The position numbers were made by a program, and so were the translations under genes. The notes beneath the pieces are model-generated. The model was not told the DNA's origin and did not search any database. It saw only the letters and a list, made by a program, of their open reading frames with translations. Shown here piece by piece: positions 8,443-18,573 of a stretch of 47,683 bases of DNA (its first letter is position 1; every line of letters begins with the position of its first letter). The stretch is from assembly GCA_023251835.1 (NCBI GenBank), contig JAHEXZ010000038.1, positions 1 through 47,683 of the forward strand, in the 5' to 3' direction. Source of the stretch: Bacteroidota bacterium (lineage in GTDB: Bacteria; Bacteroidota; Bacteroidia; 2-12-FULL-35-15).

Positions 8443-9210
8443 ATGAAATTATTTTACAGAAAGTTCGGGCAGGGCAAGCCTTTTATTATTTTACATGGTT
8501 TATTTGGGCAAAGCGATAACTGGAATACGCTTGCCAGACAATTTGCCGATGCAGGATTTGAGGTTTACACCGTTGATTTACGCAACCATGGACTTTCACC
8601 CCATAGCACTATCTGGAATTACCAGGTAGTGAGTGATGATATTTTTGAACTGGTAAATGAATTAAAATTACAAGATATAGTTATACTTGGCCATTCTATG
8701 GGGGGCAAAGTGGCAATGCAATTTGCAATTCGTCACCCCGAATTGCTTAATAAGTTAATTGTTGTTGACATTGCCCCAAAATATTACCCCCCCCATCACA
8801 AAGAAGTGTTACAAGCCCTGAATGCTGTAGATTTTGGAGTTGTTAAAACCCGAAAAGAAGTAGAACATATTTTGTCACAGTATATTAGTGATTCTGGAAC
8901 CAGACAATTTCTTTTAAAGAATATATACTGGAAAGAAAATGGAGAGCTTGGCTGGCGATTTAATTTGAAAGTAATCACCGAAAATATTGAAAATGTTGGA
9001 CAACAAACACCCAACAATGTCACTTGCAATACCCCAACACTATTTATCAGGGGAGCTTTATCCTCGTATATTTTAGATGCTGATACGGAGCTTATTCAAG
9101 CGATTTTTCCTTTTAGCCAACTCGAAACCATTTCAGGAGCAGGTCACTGGGTACATGCAGAAAGACCTAAAGAGTTCTTTAACTCTGTATTAAGATTTAT
9201 TATCCCATAA
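8443..9210 (+). CDS. Alpha/beta hydrolase, YbfF-like esterase
   Basis: A 255-aa cytoplasmic alpha/beta-hydrolase. The oxyanion segment HGLFGQSDNW is at about 18-27, the nucleophile elbow GHSMGG has Ser85, and the catalytic His is most likely His235 in GAGHWVHAERP. VDLRNHGLSP is typical of the YbfF group of small acyl-ester or acyl-CoA thioesterases. The natural substrate is unknown. It is encoded 22 bp after pdxJ, probably in one transcript, without an obvious functional tie. Confidence 0.88.
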   Translation: MKLFYRKFGQGKPFIILHGLFGQSDNWNTLARQFADAGFEVYTVDLRNHGLSPHSTIWNYQVVSDDIFELVNELKLQDIVILGHSMGGKVAMQFAIRHPELLNKLIVVDIAPKYYPPHHKEVLQALNAVDFGVVKTRKEVEHILSQYISDSGTRQFLLKNIYWKENGELGWRFNLKVITENIENVGQQTPNNVTCNTPTLFIRGALSSYILDADTELIQAIFPFSQLETISGAGHWVHAERPKEFFNSVLRFIIP

Positions 9211-9277
9211 CACCTTTAAGAGATTTTATTTCAGCATTTTATGAAACACCAGACTTCTACAATTAAGAAAAAAAGGC

Positions 9278-9308
9278 TTGGGATAACACGGCAGAATTGA
9301 TACCTTTG
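9278..9308 (+). promoter_or_regulatory. Promoter of the SprB-repeat protein gene
   Basis: TTG (9278-9280), a 20-nt spacer and TACCTTTG (9301-9308) match the Bacteroidota consensus well. The element lies 32 bp before the start codon. No terminator is obvious between the hydrolase and this promoter. Confidence 0.65.
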
Positions 9309-9340
9309 CTATCTATATTACCCCAACAATCACTCATTCA

Positions 9341-12300
9341 ATGAAAGTTAATTATTATTCCGTTATTACCTCCATTTTATTTTTTCTGTCATTAGTATCA
9401 TTTCACGCTCAGGCAAATAATGAATGGACTTGGACAGCAGAAAACCCTAAGTCTTTTATTGAAAACAAAGGGCAGTTTCGGACAAATAATCCCATGGATA
9501 CCGTTCTTTACGCCTATGACGATGGCACAACCATGATTTATTTCACTACAAAAGGTATCATTTACCGTTTTTTAAAAGCCCTTAAAAAGGAAGAAAAAGA
9601 AGAAGAGCAGGAAAAGCAAAGAGAAAGAGAAAAAAAAATCGGAACCATTGAAGAATGGAAAAAACATGAGGCCGAGGAGCATCGGGTAAAATATAAAATC
9701 GGGTATGTCAACTTTTTATGGGAAAATTCCAATCCGAATGTTCAGATAATCGCACAGGAGCAAACAGAAGATTATTACAGCTATACATACAAAGAAAAAG
9801 ATGGCGCATTGAAAAATAGTAATTATATCAAAGGATATAAAAAACTGATATATAAAAACCTCTATCCCAATATAGATGTTGAATACGTTTTTCACCCTGT
9901 GGATGGAATAAAATATACGCTAATTATACATCCTGGTGCCAACGTTTCTGCCATTAAAATGAAATATGATAATGATGTTGATCTTAAAGCAAACGGGGAA
10001 TTACATATATCTACTTTATTCGGAAAAATTATTGAGCATGCCCCTGTTACATTTTATGCAAATAATACATCCTCCATTATTCCCTGCCGCTTCTCCAAAA
10101 CAGGCTCAACAATATCCTTTAAAGTGGGTAGTCATGATCAGACAAAAACCATTTATATAGACCCCTGGGTGCAAACTCCCACCCTGTCTAACTCCAACTG
10201 TGTATGGGAATGTGAAAAGGATGGCTCAGGAAATGTATATATCATAGGGGGTGATATGCCTATGAAGCTCAGGAAATACAACTCTTCCGGCACAATGCAA
10301 TGGACTTATACTACTCCCTGGGATACAGCAAATGGATGGCTTGGAACTTTGGCGACAGACCTGGCCGGGAATAGTTATATTACTAATGGAGCCAGTGATG
10401 CTGTAATACAAAAAATAAACTCTGGTGGTTCTATGCTGTATAGTACAACCGGTGGCATGAATGATGAATATTGGAATATTTCTTTTAATTGCGACCAAAC
10501 AAAATTAATTGTTGGAGGAACCCGGTTAACAGGAATGCCATCCATAACAGGAGATGGAGTAATCTTTGACATAAATACCTCTGATGGAAGTGTTAATGGA
10601 GTTCAAATAGTTGGTAAAGCCCGCTCATCAATTGTTTTTGGATTCCCAATGGTTGTTGCTGAAGAGGTAAGATCCATGACCTCATCACGTGGAGCAAAAT
10701 ATTATTTCCTCACACTTGACACCATTGGTGCCATCAGCCAGAATTTTTCAGTCTGCCCTAATTCAAGCAACTTGTTCAACATAAACCATACGTATAATTT
10801 TGGTTATAAATGTGAAAATTATCGTCCGGAAAATGGAAATTCGGGCATGAAAGCCATAAAAGCCAATGGAAACTTTGTTTATACTCAAAATGGCACTACT
10901 ATTCACAAACGTTCTCTTGCATCTGGCGCTATCCTGGCAAGTGCTGCTATAACAGGAGGTATTTCTACCAGCTCAGCCGGGTTTAATATGGCGGGTAACA
11001 GCGGTATCGATATTGATAGCTGCGGCAATGTTTATGTGGGTTCCGGTAACGCTGTTATAAAATACGATGCCAACCTTAACCAACTTTCCTCTACTCCCCT
11101 GCCATTTCGTGTTTATGATGTGGCTGTTAGTTACAATGGAGATGTTATTGTTTGCGGGGGCACAGGAGATAATTCCAACACTTCAAGAACGGGATATGTA
11201 CAATCTGTTAATATGTCTGCATGCGATCCAATGATACTGTTTTGTTGCGATGCCACAATATGTCCTGCCGGCCCCTATTGTACAAATGATGCTCCGGTAA
11301 CTTTAACTCCTTCAACAGCAGGGGGAACATGGACTGGCCCGGGAATCACCAACACCTCTACTGGCACATTTGACCCTTCTGTTGCAGGAGCGGGAATTCA
11401 TACCATTATTTATACATTATCCTGTGGCTCTGATTCAATAACTATTGAAGTATCCTGCTGCGGTGCCAGCATTAACCCTGTTGGCAGTTTCTGCCTTGCC
11501 GATGCACCAACAACTTTAACCGCGGCTCAATCTGGAGGTACATGGAGTGGGCCGGGCATTACCAACGCTTCTGCCGGGACTTTTGATCCAGGTACTGCAG
11601 GAGCAGGCACACACACCATAATTTATACACTTAGCGGCTGTGGCAGTGACTCTATATTTATTTCGGTAGGTACTTGCGTTTCACTTACCGCTTGTCAGGA
11701 AACAAATGGAGACATCACCGCTACAAGTGGAACGGCTCCTTATAACTGGTATAACCAAACTACCACACAAGATTGCAGCGCATGCACATTTGGTTGTGCT
11801 TTTCCCCCCGGATGTGCTGTTAATATTACATCATGGACAAGCTTTGCAAGTGGAACTACTATTACTCCTTCAGGAACCTATCCGGTAAAATTAGTTGATA
11901 ACAATGGCGACAGCTTAGTACTCAATAGCTTATCTTCATTACCAACCTGCCCATCAACCAGCTGTCCTAATATAACAACTACCGCTTCCAATATAATAGC
12001 TGCCAGTTGTCCCGGATTATTGGATGGCAGCTTTGATGCTTCTACAACAGGAGGTACATCACCCTGGGATTACACATTAAAAAATAGTGGCGGAACAACA
12101 GTAGCCACATTTTCAAATATTGCAGGAATACAAAGTTTTACAGCCCTTGCAGCAGGTATCTATACCTTATATTCTTTTGATACAAACAACTGTTCTGATA
12201 CTATCACTGTTACTATTACTGAACCTTCAGGAAATATAACAACTGCCAATGCAGGACCAGACCAATCTGTTTGTAGTAATTCTGCAATCCTGGCTGGCAA

Positions 12301-13465
12301 TACTCCCACTTCTGGTACCGGAGGGTGGTCATTAGTAAGCGGCACAGCTACTATCACCACTCCATCTTCACCTACATCAGGTGTTACCGGAATAGCCATC
12401 GGAACCATAGTTTTGGAATGGACAATCAGTGATGCCTGCACTTCTTCTTCTGACACAGTAAGTATTACAAATACAGGAGGAGGACCTGTAGTTACCGTTA
12501 CTTCACATACTGATATTACCTGTTATGGCGATAATAACGGTGGTGCCACCGTATCTGCCAGCGGAGGTAGTGGAAACCTCACATACACATGGGCTCCAAG
12601 TGGAGGTAGTGATTCAATCGCTACAAACCTGCAAGCCGGAACATATACCATTTCTGTAACAGATACTGCAGGTTGTACCGGCATTGAAACACTAACCATT
12701 ACAGAACCCACAGCTATTACAGTCAGCACTACTACCACTCCGGCCGGTTGCACTAATAATGGAACTGCTACGGCACCCGCAAATGGCGGAACAGGCTCCT
12801 TTACTTATTTGTGGAATACTGGTGAAAGCACTTCTACGATTAATAATTTAAGTGCCGGTACTTACACCATAACCGTTACAGATAGCCTGGGCTGCACAGA
12901 AACACAAACAGACACTGTTGCCTCAACCGGAGGAATAACAGTCGCCATCAGCCAGAGCGATACTATTAGCCTTGGAGCCTCCGTACAACTATCTGCTTCG
13001 GGTGGTAGTAGCTATTTATGGTCACCTACTACCGGCTTAGATTGCAATAACTGTCAAACCCCTGTAGCCAGCCCGCCAGAAACAACAATCTATTGCGTAA
13101 TTGCTACTGACAACGGATGCTCTGATACAGCGTGTACAACCATTACTGTAATTGACGAAGACTGCTCAACAAATAATGTAACTGCAGGCGCTGTTTATGT
13201 TCCCAACGCGTTTACGCCTGATAATAATGATATTCTGAATGATGTATTTAAACCCGTAGTTAACTGTATTCATGATTATACGTTTTTAATTTTTGACCGT
13301 TGGGGAGAAAAGCTGTTTGAGACTTCAAACATTGATGAGGGCTGGAATGGATATTATAAAGGAGTTTTATGCAAACCCGATGTATACGTTTATAAAGTCA
13401 CTTTTATAGATGACCCGAAAGGTAGTTATCATGAATACATTGGGCGAGTAGTATTATTAAAGTAG
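9341..13465 (+). CDS. Large secreted protein: DUF7948-like head, SprB-like repeats, T9SS type B sorting domain
   Basis: A 1374-aa exported protein with a signal peptide (about 1-25, FHAQA). The mature N-terminus has FIENKGQ (39-45), typical of the DUF7948 head of Bacteroidota surface proteins. A strongly charged Lys/Glu helix (about 80-115) interrupts this head. A region resembling a WD/SBBP-like propeller follows (about 285-625). Two ~70-residue repeats (about 635-707 and 707-773) share GGTWTGPGITN/GGTWSGPGITN and paired cysteines. SprB-like repeats occupy about 875-965, 1050-1115 and 1125-1195 (for example NLQAGTYTISVTDTAGC). The last ~90 residues (VYVPNAFTPDNND to GRVVLLK) are the gliding-motility-type (type B) sorting domain, so T9SS export to the surface is expected. 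It is probably an adhesin or structural surface protein; ligand unknown. Confidence 0.88.
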   Translation: MKVNYYSVITSILFFLSLVSFHAQANNEWTWTAENPKSFIENKGQFRTNNPMDTVLYAYDDGTTMIYFTTKGIIYRFLKALKKEEKEEEQEKQREREKKIGTIEEWKKHEAEEHRVKYKIGYVNFLWENSNPNVQIIAQEQTEDYYSYTYKEKDGALKNSNYIKGYKKLIYKNLYPNIDVEYVFHPVDGIKYTLIIHPGANVSAIKMKYDNDVDLKANGELHISTLFGKIIEHAPVTFYANNTSSIIPCRFSKTGSTISFKVGSHDQTKTIYIDPWVQTPTLSNSNCVWECEKDGSGNVYIIGGDMPMKLRKYNSSGTMQWTYTTPWDTANGWLGTLATDLAGNSYITNGASDAVIQKINSGGSMLYSTTGGMNDEYWNISFNCDQTKLIVGGTRLTGMPSITGDGVIFDINTSDGSVNGVQIVGKARSSIVFGFPMVVAEEVRSMTSSRGAKYYFLTLDTIGAISQNFSVCPNSSNLFNINHTYNFGYKCENYRPENGNSGMKAIKANGNFVYTQNGTTIHKRSLASGAILASAAITGGISTSSAGFNMAGNSGIDIDSCGNVYVGSGNAVIKYDANLNQLSSTPLPFRVYDVAVSYNGDVIVCGGTGDNSNTSRTGYVQSVNMSACDPMILFCCDATICPAGPYCTNDAPVTLTPSTAGGTWTGPGITNTSTGTFDPSVAGAGIHTIIYTLSCGSDSITIEVSCCGASINPVGSFCLADAPTTLTAAQSGGTWSGPGITNASAGTFDPGTAGAGTHTIIYTLSGCGSDSIFISVGTCVSLTACQETNGDITATSGTAPYNWYNQTTTQDCSACTFGCAFPPGCAVNITSWTSFASGTTITPSGTYPVKLVDNNGDSLVLNSLSSLPTCPSTSCPNITTTASNIIAASCPGLLDGSFDASTTGGTSPWDYTLKNSGGTTVATFSNIAGIQSFTALAAGIYTLYSFDTNNCSDTITVTITEPSGNITTANAGPDQSVCSNSAILAGNTPTSGTGGWSLVSGTATITTPSSPTSGVTGIAIGTIVLEWTISDACTSSSDTVSITNTGGGPVVTVTSHTDITCYGDNNGGATVSASGGSGNLTYTWAPSGGSDSIATNLQAGTYTISVTDTAGCTGIETLTITEPTAITVSTTTTPAGCTNNGTATAPANGGTGSFTYLWNTGESTSTINNLSAGTYTITVTDSLGCTETQTDTVASTGGITVAISQSDTISLGASVQLSASGGSSYLWSPTTGLDCNNCQTPVASPPETTIYCVIATDNGCSDTACTTITVIDEDCSTNNVTAGAVYVPNAFTPDNNDILNDVFKPVVNCIHDYTFLIFDRWGEKLFETSNIDEGWNGYYKGVLCKPDVYVYKVTFIDDPKGSYHEYIGRVVLLK

Positions 13466-13814
13466 TGACATCTAAGCATAAAGCAATGCTACAGGGGCTT
13501 TATAAAGTAATAAAGCATAACAATAAGAACACCCTTGAGAATCTATATTTTAGTGCAATTTCATTCATTTTACTAACGAATAGACAAATAACCCAAATAA
13601 TTGTATATTTGCTCGTGCATTAAAAAACATAGAATTAAAAGTATTTTAATGTTATTTTTTATAGAGTATTTTTATGTTAATAATTTTTTGGCATAAATTT
13701 TGGAAAAACGGAGAAACGAACAATCAAAATTTTATTATTTTAGCGGAATTAATAACAGTTAATTTTTTTCGCATAATACTAAAAGAATATTTTTAAACTT
13801 AATAAACCTAACAA
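13466..13814. other. Gene-free 349-nt AT-rich region
   Basis: No credible ORF. Very AT-rich, especially 13620-13800. An exact -7-like TATATTTG lies at 13604-13611 but has no matching -33, and it would give a ~200-nt leader for the next gene. No convincing terminator was found after the SprB-repeat gene. Confidence 0.6.
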
Positions 13815-14462
13815 ATGAAAAAATCTGTTTTAAAACTTGTTTCAGGAGCCGCAATGATGACTGTATTCTCTTATACAGCTTTTTCGCAAACCTTCGAAGG
13901 TATTATCGAATTCAAAAAAGCTACAACTACAGATACTACCAATTATCTTTATTATGTTAAAGACAATAATGTTAGAATTGATGAGGTAGGCAGCAGATCA
14001 CAAAAGGTAGAAGGCTCCTTTTTAGTAAATCTCGATAATAAAACAATGAAATCATTGAACCATGAGCGTAAACTATATATGGATCAACCAACCCCTTCAG
14101 ATCCTGTTATCAAAGGCACTTGCACCGTTACCAAAGGCCAGAATGTAGTAAACCTGCAAGGTTATAAATGCACAGAACAAATTGTAACAAATAATACAGA
14201 AGGAGTAATTATCACATATTGGTTGGCTGAAGGCAAATTCTTCTTTTTTGATAAATTGTTACGCCATCTGAATAGAAAAGATAAAGCTTCTGTATATTAT
14301 TTGCAAATACCTGACACAAAAGGAATGTTCCCAATGCGTTCTATACAAACTGATTTAAAAGGTAAAGAAACCGGCCGACTGGAAGTTATTAAAATAACAA
14401 AGAAAGCACTAAGTGCTGATGTATTCGAAATTCCAAAAGGATATAATAAGTTTGAAAAATAG
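13815..14462 (+). CDS. DUF4412-like secreted protein
   Basis: A 215-aa exported protein with a signal peptide (about 1-25, TAFSQ). The mature protein starts FEGIIEFKK and continues LYYVKDNNVRIDE, the pattern of DUF4412/GLPGLI-like proteins of Bacteroidota, which form beta-rich periplasmic or cell-surface domains of unknown function. The C-terminus (KKALSADVFEIPKGYNKFEK) is also typical: the protein closes with the sentence-like 'F.IP.GY' ending. No T9SS sorting domain, so it probably stays in the periplasm. It is followed by a strong terminator and stands as a single-gene unit. Confidence 0.75.
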   Translation: MKKSVLKLVSGAAMMTVFSYTAFSQTFEGIIEFKKATTTDTTNYLYYVKDNNVRIDEVGSRSQKVEGSFLVNLDNKTMKSLNHERKLYMDQPTPSDPVIKGTCTVTKGQNVVNLQGYKCTEQIVTNNTEGVIITYWLAEGKFFFFDKLLRHLNRKDKASVYYLQIPDTKGMFPMRSIQTDLKGKETGRLEVIKITKKALSADVFEIPKGYNKFEK

Positions 14463-14491
14463 AATTTATTTGTTCAATAACAATTGAAGAG

Positions 14492-14530
14492 AAAACGCCC
14501 ATTCAAATAGTAAGAGTGGGCGTTTTTCTT
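14492..14530 (+). terminator. Terminator after the DUF4412-like gene
   Basis: A 10-bp stem (AAAACGCCCA at 14492-14501 with TGGGCGTTTT at 14517-14526) closes a 15-nt loop and runs into a T-rich tract. It lies 30 bp after the stop codon. The A-run before it may let it act on the convergent minus-strand transcript as well, although that gene ends 167 bp away. Confidence 0.85.
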
Positions 14531-14696
14531 TTGTCTCATCCGTAAATTATTCTTTGGGGCCAAATGAAATGGTATAACCTCTGTGAGGAATATACGCTAT
14601 CGGATATTGTTTTTAAAAAAGGATAAGCAGAATTATTCGAAAAGCAAATTGGGATGGAGTATCAATATTTTAGTGCTGTTTATAAAATTTTCGGTT

Positions 14697-17600
14697 TTAA
14701 TATTCGTATTTCAACAGCACTAATGAGCCTATTTTAGTGTGTTTTTCAGCAGGTTTGGACTTTTTTGCGTAGTTAATGCGATAAGAATAAACACCATCAG
14801 GAGCTTTTTTACCCTCAACCATTCCATCCCATCCTTTTTGTATATCATTTGATTCATAAATAATTTCACCCCAGCGATCAAAAATATACAAATTGAAATT
14901 TATCAGGTCGTTTCCATAAACATAAAATATATCGTTCATATTATCACCGTTAGGCGTAAATGCTTCAGGAACGTAAATAGTTTCAATATCATTCACCGTA
15001 ATTGCTATTGTGGCGCTATCATAACAACCCGGACCATAAATAGCATACAATGTAATATTATAAATACCTGGAGCTGTATAAATTGTGGTGGTATTAAAAT
15101 TTAATGAATCAATTGTTCCATTTCCAAAATCCCACAACCAATAGTTATAATTAGCACTATAGTTCTCTAATGACACATCTGTGCCCAAGATGATCTCACC
15201 TACTGTAGTAAGCTGAAATGCTGCATCAGGGCGTAGATTTACATTTACAGCGGCAATAATGGTGGTATCATCCTCACAACCCAATGCGTTTTTAGCAGTT
15301 AGGGTAACATTATAAATTCCCTGATTGACATAAGTGTGTATAGGCGGCTCATTTCCGGTATAAGTGCTTCCATCACCAAAATTCCAGCTCCAATAGGTTG
15401 CGTCAATAGAAGCATCGGTAAAAAGAACTGTTCCGCCACTACAAATCACTGTGCTACTTTGTGTAAACGCTGCCGTTGGAGCCGGAAGAATATGTACGGT
15501 AGCATTATCATTGTCAGAACAGCCGTCTATTGAAGTCACTGTTAATGTAACATTATATGTTCCCGGGGTATAAGCATGCGAAGGATTTTGTAAAGTAGAG
15601 GTTGCGCTGCCATCTCCAAAATTCCATAACCAGGAAGCCGAACCGGGAGATACATCCATAAATTGTTCGATTAAAGGATAACAAACCGTATCATTGATGT
15701 ATGAGATTTCTGCATCGGGTACAACCCATACAGAAATAATATTATTTCTTACTATTGAATCAGAATATATAAAATTACCAGCAGTTAGTTTAACCGAATA
15801 ATTACCCGGAGTTGAATAAATATGAAGTGGATTTTGCAATGATGATGTAGGAGTTCCATCCCCAAAATCCCATTCCCACCAGGTAGCATTACCAGAAGTA
15901 GTGTCGGTAAAAAATACAGATGTGCTGCCACAAATTTGTGTTTGAGTATAGGTAAATCCGGCATAAACATAAGGAGCAACAACTATGTTCAATGTATCAG
16001 AACAAATACTGGTGCAACCATTGGTATCTGTTACAGCAACAGAATAATTATAGGTACCGGTAGCACCATAAAGATGAGTAGGACTTGCTGATGTATCTAT
16101 ACCACCATCACCAAAGTTCCAATTATAAGTAAATGGAGCACCACCTGAAACTACTGCATTAAAAGCTGTATTAGCACCGAGGTAATGGTTTTGCGAACTA
16201 CAGCTAACGGAAGGTAATGGATTTACAGTAATTACAAAAGGCAAAGAGGTTACGGGAGAATTAAGCGGACAGGCATAAGAGCTTGTCATTACACAGGTAA
16301 TTATATCTCCATCATTGAAAGAAGATGAAGTAAAGGAACTTGTTGTAACCCCGGCACTTGTTCCATTTACATTCCATTGATATCCAGGGTAACCTCCCCC
16401 GTTTAAAGGCAAAGCATAAAAGGTGGATTGTTCGCCCTGGCAAATTACAGGATCAGAAGCAGAAACAAAGACATCAGTAGTTAAAAAAGGCACTACATCC
16501 ACATAAAAAGTATCTATTTTAGACCATCCGCAGCAAGGCGATTTTGTTTTAAGAGTTATCATGTACTTTCCAAGTGTTGTTGGAAACGAATAGGTGAAGG
16601 TTGAGCTATTTCCTGTTTGGGCAGGAATAGTTGAGCCAGGGTTATAGATTTTCCAGTCGTAACCTAAAACGGTAAATGTAGTAGGGAATGTTGCAGAAAA
16701 TGTTTCGGTATTACCCGGGCAAACCGTATCAGAGCCGGTAATAGAAGGAAGAACAAGTGAACCATCTGAAAAAACCCCCGTAAAATCAGTAAACATATAG
16801 GGAACACCATCTACAACAAGGGTAATAGAATGTCGTCCCATAGTAATATATTGTGTCATAACCGAATCACCACTGGCACTGAGCGGTACAGAGCCTCCAT
16901 CAAAAAACCATTGAAGGATACCAGTTGCATTGGTGGTATAATGTATATCGGAAAACGTACAGCCCGTATTTTGAAGATAAATAGCCGGCTCTACAGTTGC
17001 TTTCATGTCTGATTGAGCAATAGCCACTCCATCAGGATCTTCATACAAAGGTAAACTTACTCCAGGAGATCCATTACCACCATTACCACCTTTACCACCC
17101 TTGCCACCGGCACCACCGGCACCACCCGTTCCGATATCGCATCCAATACCACCGCTACCAGCACCAGAACTGCCTCCACCATTTCCTCCGGGAGTACCAC
17201 CCAAGCTACCGGCTCCCTGTAATTCTGTATTAAGGAAACAATCCTTAAGATAAGTATTCACACCATTGGTATCAATATAAATTCCAAAAGAACCACCACC
17301 ACCTTGTCCGCCAGTAGCACCAAAACCACCTTCTCCACCTTCGCCACCACCACCGCCACCGGGGCCGGCACCATTATTATTACCAAAACAGGTATTTACG
17401 CAACCTTGTGAGCCACCGCCACCACCGCCACCACCGCCACCACCATGATCTCCCTGGTCGCCATCCTGGCCATCACCAGGAATAAAATATGTACCAAAGC
17501 CCACTATTCCGTTGGCACCATCAGCACCATCGGCACCATCGATACCATCGGCACCATCAGCACCAATACTTGCAGGAGTCTGGTCACAACCAAAAGAGAT

Positions 17601-18428
17601 TGGCATTCCACACATTCCAAATCCACCAGCACCACCGGCACCACCACCAGTACCCAAACCTACCTGACCTGGCGAACCATTAGGGGCTGTTCCTCCTAAA
17701 CCAAAGCATACACCCGTTCCTCTTGCACCACCATCTCCGCCATTACCACCCGCATTACTTCCCGGATAAGAGCCGGAACCACCGATACCTCCGGCAGTAC
17801 AACAACCTCCATCTTCATCTCCCGGTTCACCAAGTGAGCCATTAGCACCATTTACCCCATCAGTGCCAAGTATACCATCATCACCTCGGGTACCATTTCC
17901 GGATGTAATGGTAAGACGTGAAAAGATGTAATTATAACTGTTTGTAACATGTATTCCATAAGTGCTTGCGCTATTAGCGCTGACAGGAGCATCACTGACA
18001 TTAATGGTGATGTCATGAATGCTGAAGTTATTAATGCTGCCGCATTCCACCGCTACAATACGGTTGGGATTCGCATCTATATTTGATGAATCTCTGAAAA
18101 TTACTGTTTGCAGGGAGTTTGTTTTTTGCCAGTTGTTAGCCGGGTCAAAACCACCTTCCATGGTGATACCGCTTATCATAGGAAGATTGTTAGCAATTGT
18201 ATAATTGCCAACAGCAAGCCAAAGCTGGCTGTTGGTAGGGCTGACAAGGGTAAAAGCGTAGTCAATAGAAGCCGGATTTGCAATAGTGCCTGCGGTTCCG
18301 CTGGAAGCTCCTGTTGGAGTAACATAAATAATATTACACTCCTGGGCATAAATACTAAAAGTTTTCCAGAGTAGTGGAAAAATAATAGTTTGTAAGAAGA
18401 AAATTTTAACTAAAAGTCTGTATCTCAT
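14697..18428 (-). CDS. Glycine-rich beta-helix/PKD surface protein A, T9SS type B signal
   Basis: A 1243-aa exported protein, the distal member of three tandem paralogs. The signal peptide ends near residue 29 (IYAQ). Residues about 31-175 look like right-handed beta-helix coils (YVTPTGASSGTAG, TMEGGFDP, IHDITINVSD). A long Gly-rich arm (about 176-378) and a shorter one (about 401-453) flank a single beta-helix-like coil (SFGIYIDTNGVNTYLKDCFL). After a conserved module (GCTFSDIHYTTNATG) and Ig-like segments come five PKD domains (about 750-1140; WNFGDG-type cores). The last ~95 residues (VPEAFTPNGDN to SLVLLKYEY) are a T9SS type B sorting domain. No catalytic site was recognised. Function unknown; a surface or matrix structural role or adhesin is likely. 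Confidence 0.87.
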   Translation of the reverse strand: MRYRLLVKIFFLQTIIFPLLWKTFSIYAQECNIIYVTPTGASSGTAGTIANPASIDYAFTLVSPTNSQLWLAVGNYTIANNLPMISGITMEGGFDPANNWQKTNSLQTVIFRDSSNIDANPNRIVAVECGSINNFSIHDITINVSDAPVSANSASTYGIHVTNSYNYIFSRLTITSGNGTRGDDGILGTDGVNGANGSLGEPGDEDGGCCTAGGIGGSGSYPGSNAGGNGGDGGARGTGVCFGLGGTAPNGSPGQVGLGTGGGAGGAGGFGMCGMPISFGCDQTPASIGADGADGIDGADGADGANGIVGFGTYFIPGDGQDGDQGDHGGGGGGGGGGGSQGCVNTCFGNNNGAGPGGGGGGEGGEGGFGATGGQGGGGSFGIYIDTNGVNTYLKDCFLNTELQGAGSLGGTPGGNGGGSSGAGSGGIGCDIGTGGAGGAGGKGGKGGNGGNGSPGVSLPLYEDPDGVAIAQSDMKATVEPAIYLQNTGCTFSDIHYTTNATGILQWFFDGGSVPLSASGDSVMTQYITMGRHSITLVVDGVPYMFTDFTGVFSDGSLVLPSITGSDTVCPGNTETFSATFPTTFTVLGYDWKIYNPGSTIPAQTGNSSTFTYSFPTTLGKYMITLKTKSPCCGWSKIDTFYVDVVPFLTTDVFVSASDPVICQGEQSTFYALPLNGGGYPGYQWNVNGTSAGVTTSSFTSSSFNDGDIITCVMTSSYACPLNSPVTSLPFVITVNPLPSVSCSSQNHYLGANTAFNAVVSGGAPFTYNWNFGDGGIDTSASPTHLYGATGTYNYSVAVTDTNGCTSICSDTLNIVVAPYVYAGFTYTQTQICGSTSVFFTDTTSGNATWWEWDFGDGTPTSSLQNPLHIYSTPGNYSVKLTAGNFIYSDSIVRNNIISVWVVPDAEISYINDTVCYPLIEQFMDVSPGSASWLWNFGDGSATSTLQNPSHAYTPGTYNVTLTVTSIDGCSDNDNATVHILPAPTAAFTQSSTVICSGGTVLFTDASIDATYWSWNFGDGSTYTGNEPPIHTYVNQGIYNVTLTAKNALGCEDDTTIIAAVNVNLRPDAAFQLTTVGEIILGTDVSLENYSANYNYWLWDFGNGTIDSLNFNTTTIYTAPGIYNITLYAIYGPGCYDSATIAITVNDIETIYVPEAFTPNGDNMNDIFYVYGNDLINFNLYIFDRWGEIIYESNDIQKGWDGMVEGKKAPDGVYSYRINYAKKSKPAEKHTKIGSLVLLKYEY

Positions 18429-18534
18429 TCTAAAAAAATCAATCTGCGAATTACGAACCTGCCTTAATTTTTATTCCCGTATTGATACAAAAGCATATAA
18501 TATGGTTGCTCTAATAAGCAAATTATTTTTTTTT

Positions 18535-18573
18535 AGAGCCTATTTAAAATTAAATAAATTTCAAATAGGCTCT
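18535..18573. repeat. Inverted repeat between glycine-rich genes A and B
   Basis: Eleven-base arms (AGAGCCTATTT at 18535-18545, AAATAGGCTCT at 18563-18573) with a 17-nt loop; the right arm touches the stop codon of gene B. Reading the minus strand, A's rather than T's follow the stem, so it is not a canonical terminator. It could stabilise or punctuate a gene B-gene A transcript. Confidence 0.6.

Noticed and set aside
13604-13611. Promoter for the DUF4412-like gene
   Set aside because: The -7-like box has no -33 partner and would leave a ~200-nt leader; kept only as a note.
14565-14627. Short plus-strand reading after the DUF4412-like gene (MKWYNLCEEYTLSDI)
   Set aside because: About 20 codons, no support beyond a start and stop.
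17066-17460. Tandem GGN-rich blocks as a CRISPR or satellite array
   Set aside because: The units are short, coding and in frame with a secreted protein, and there are no regular spacers.
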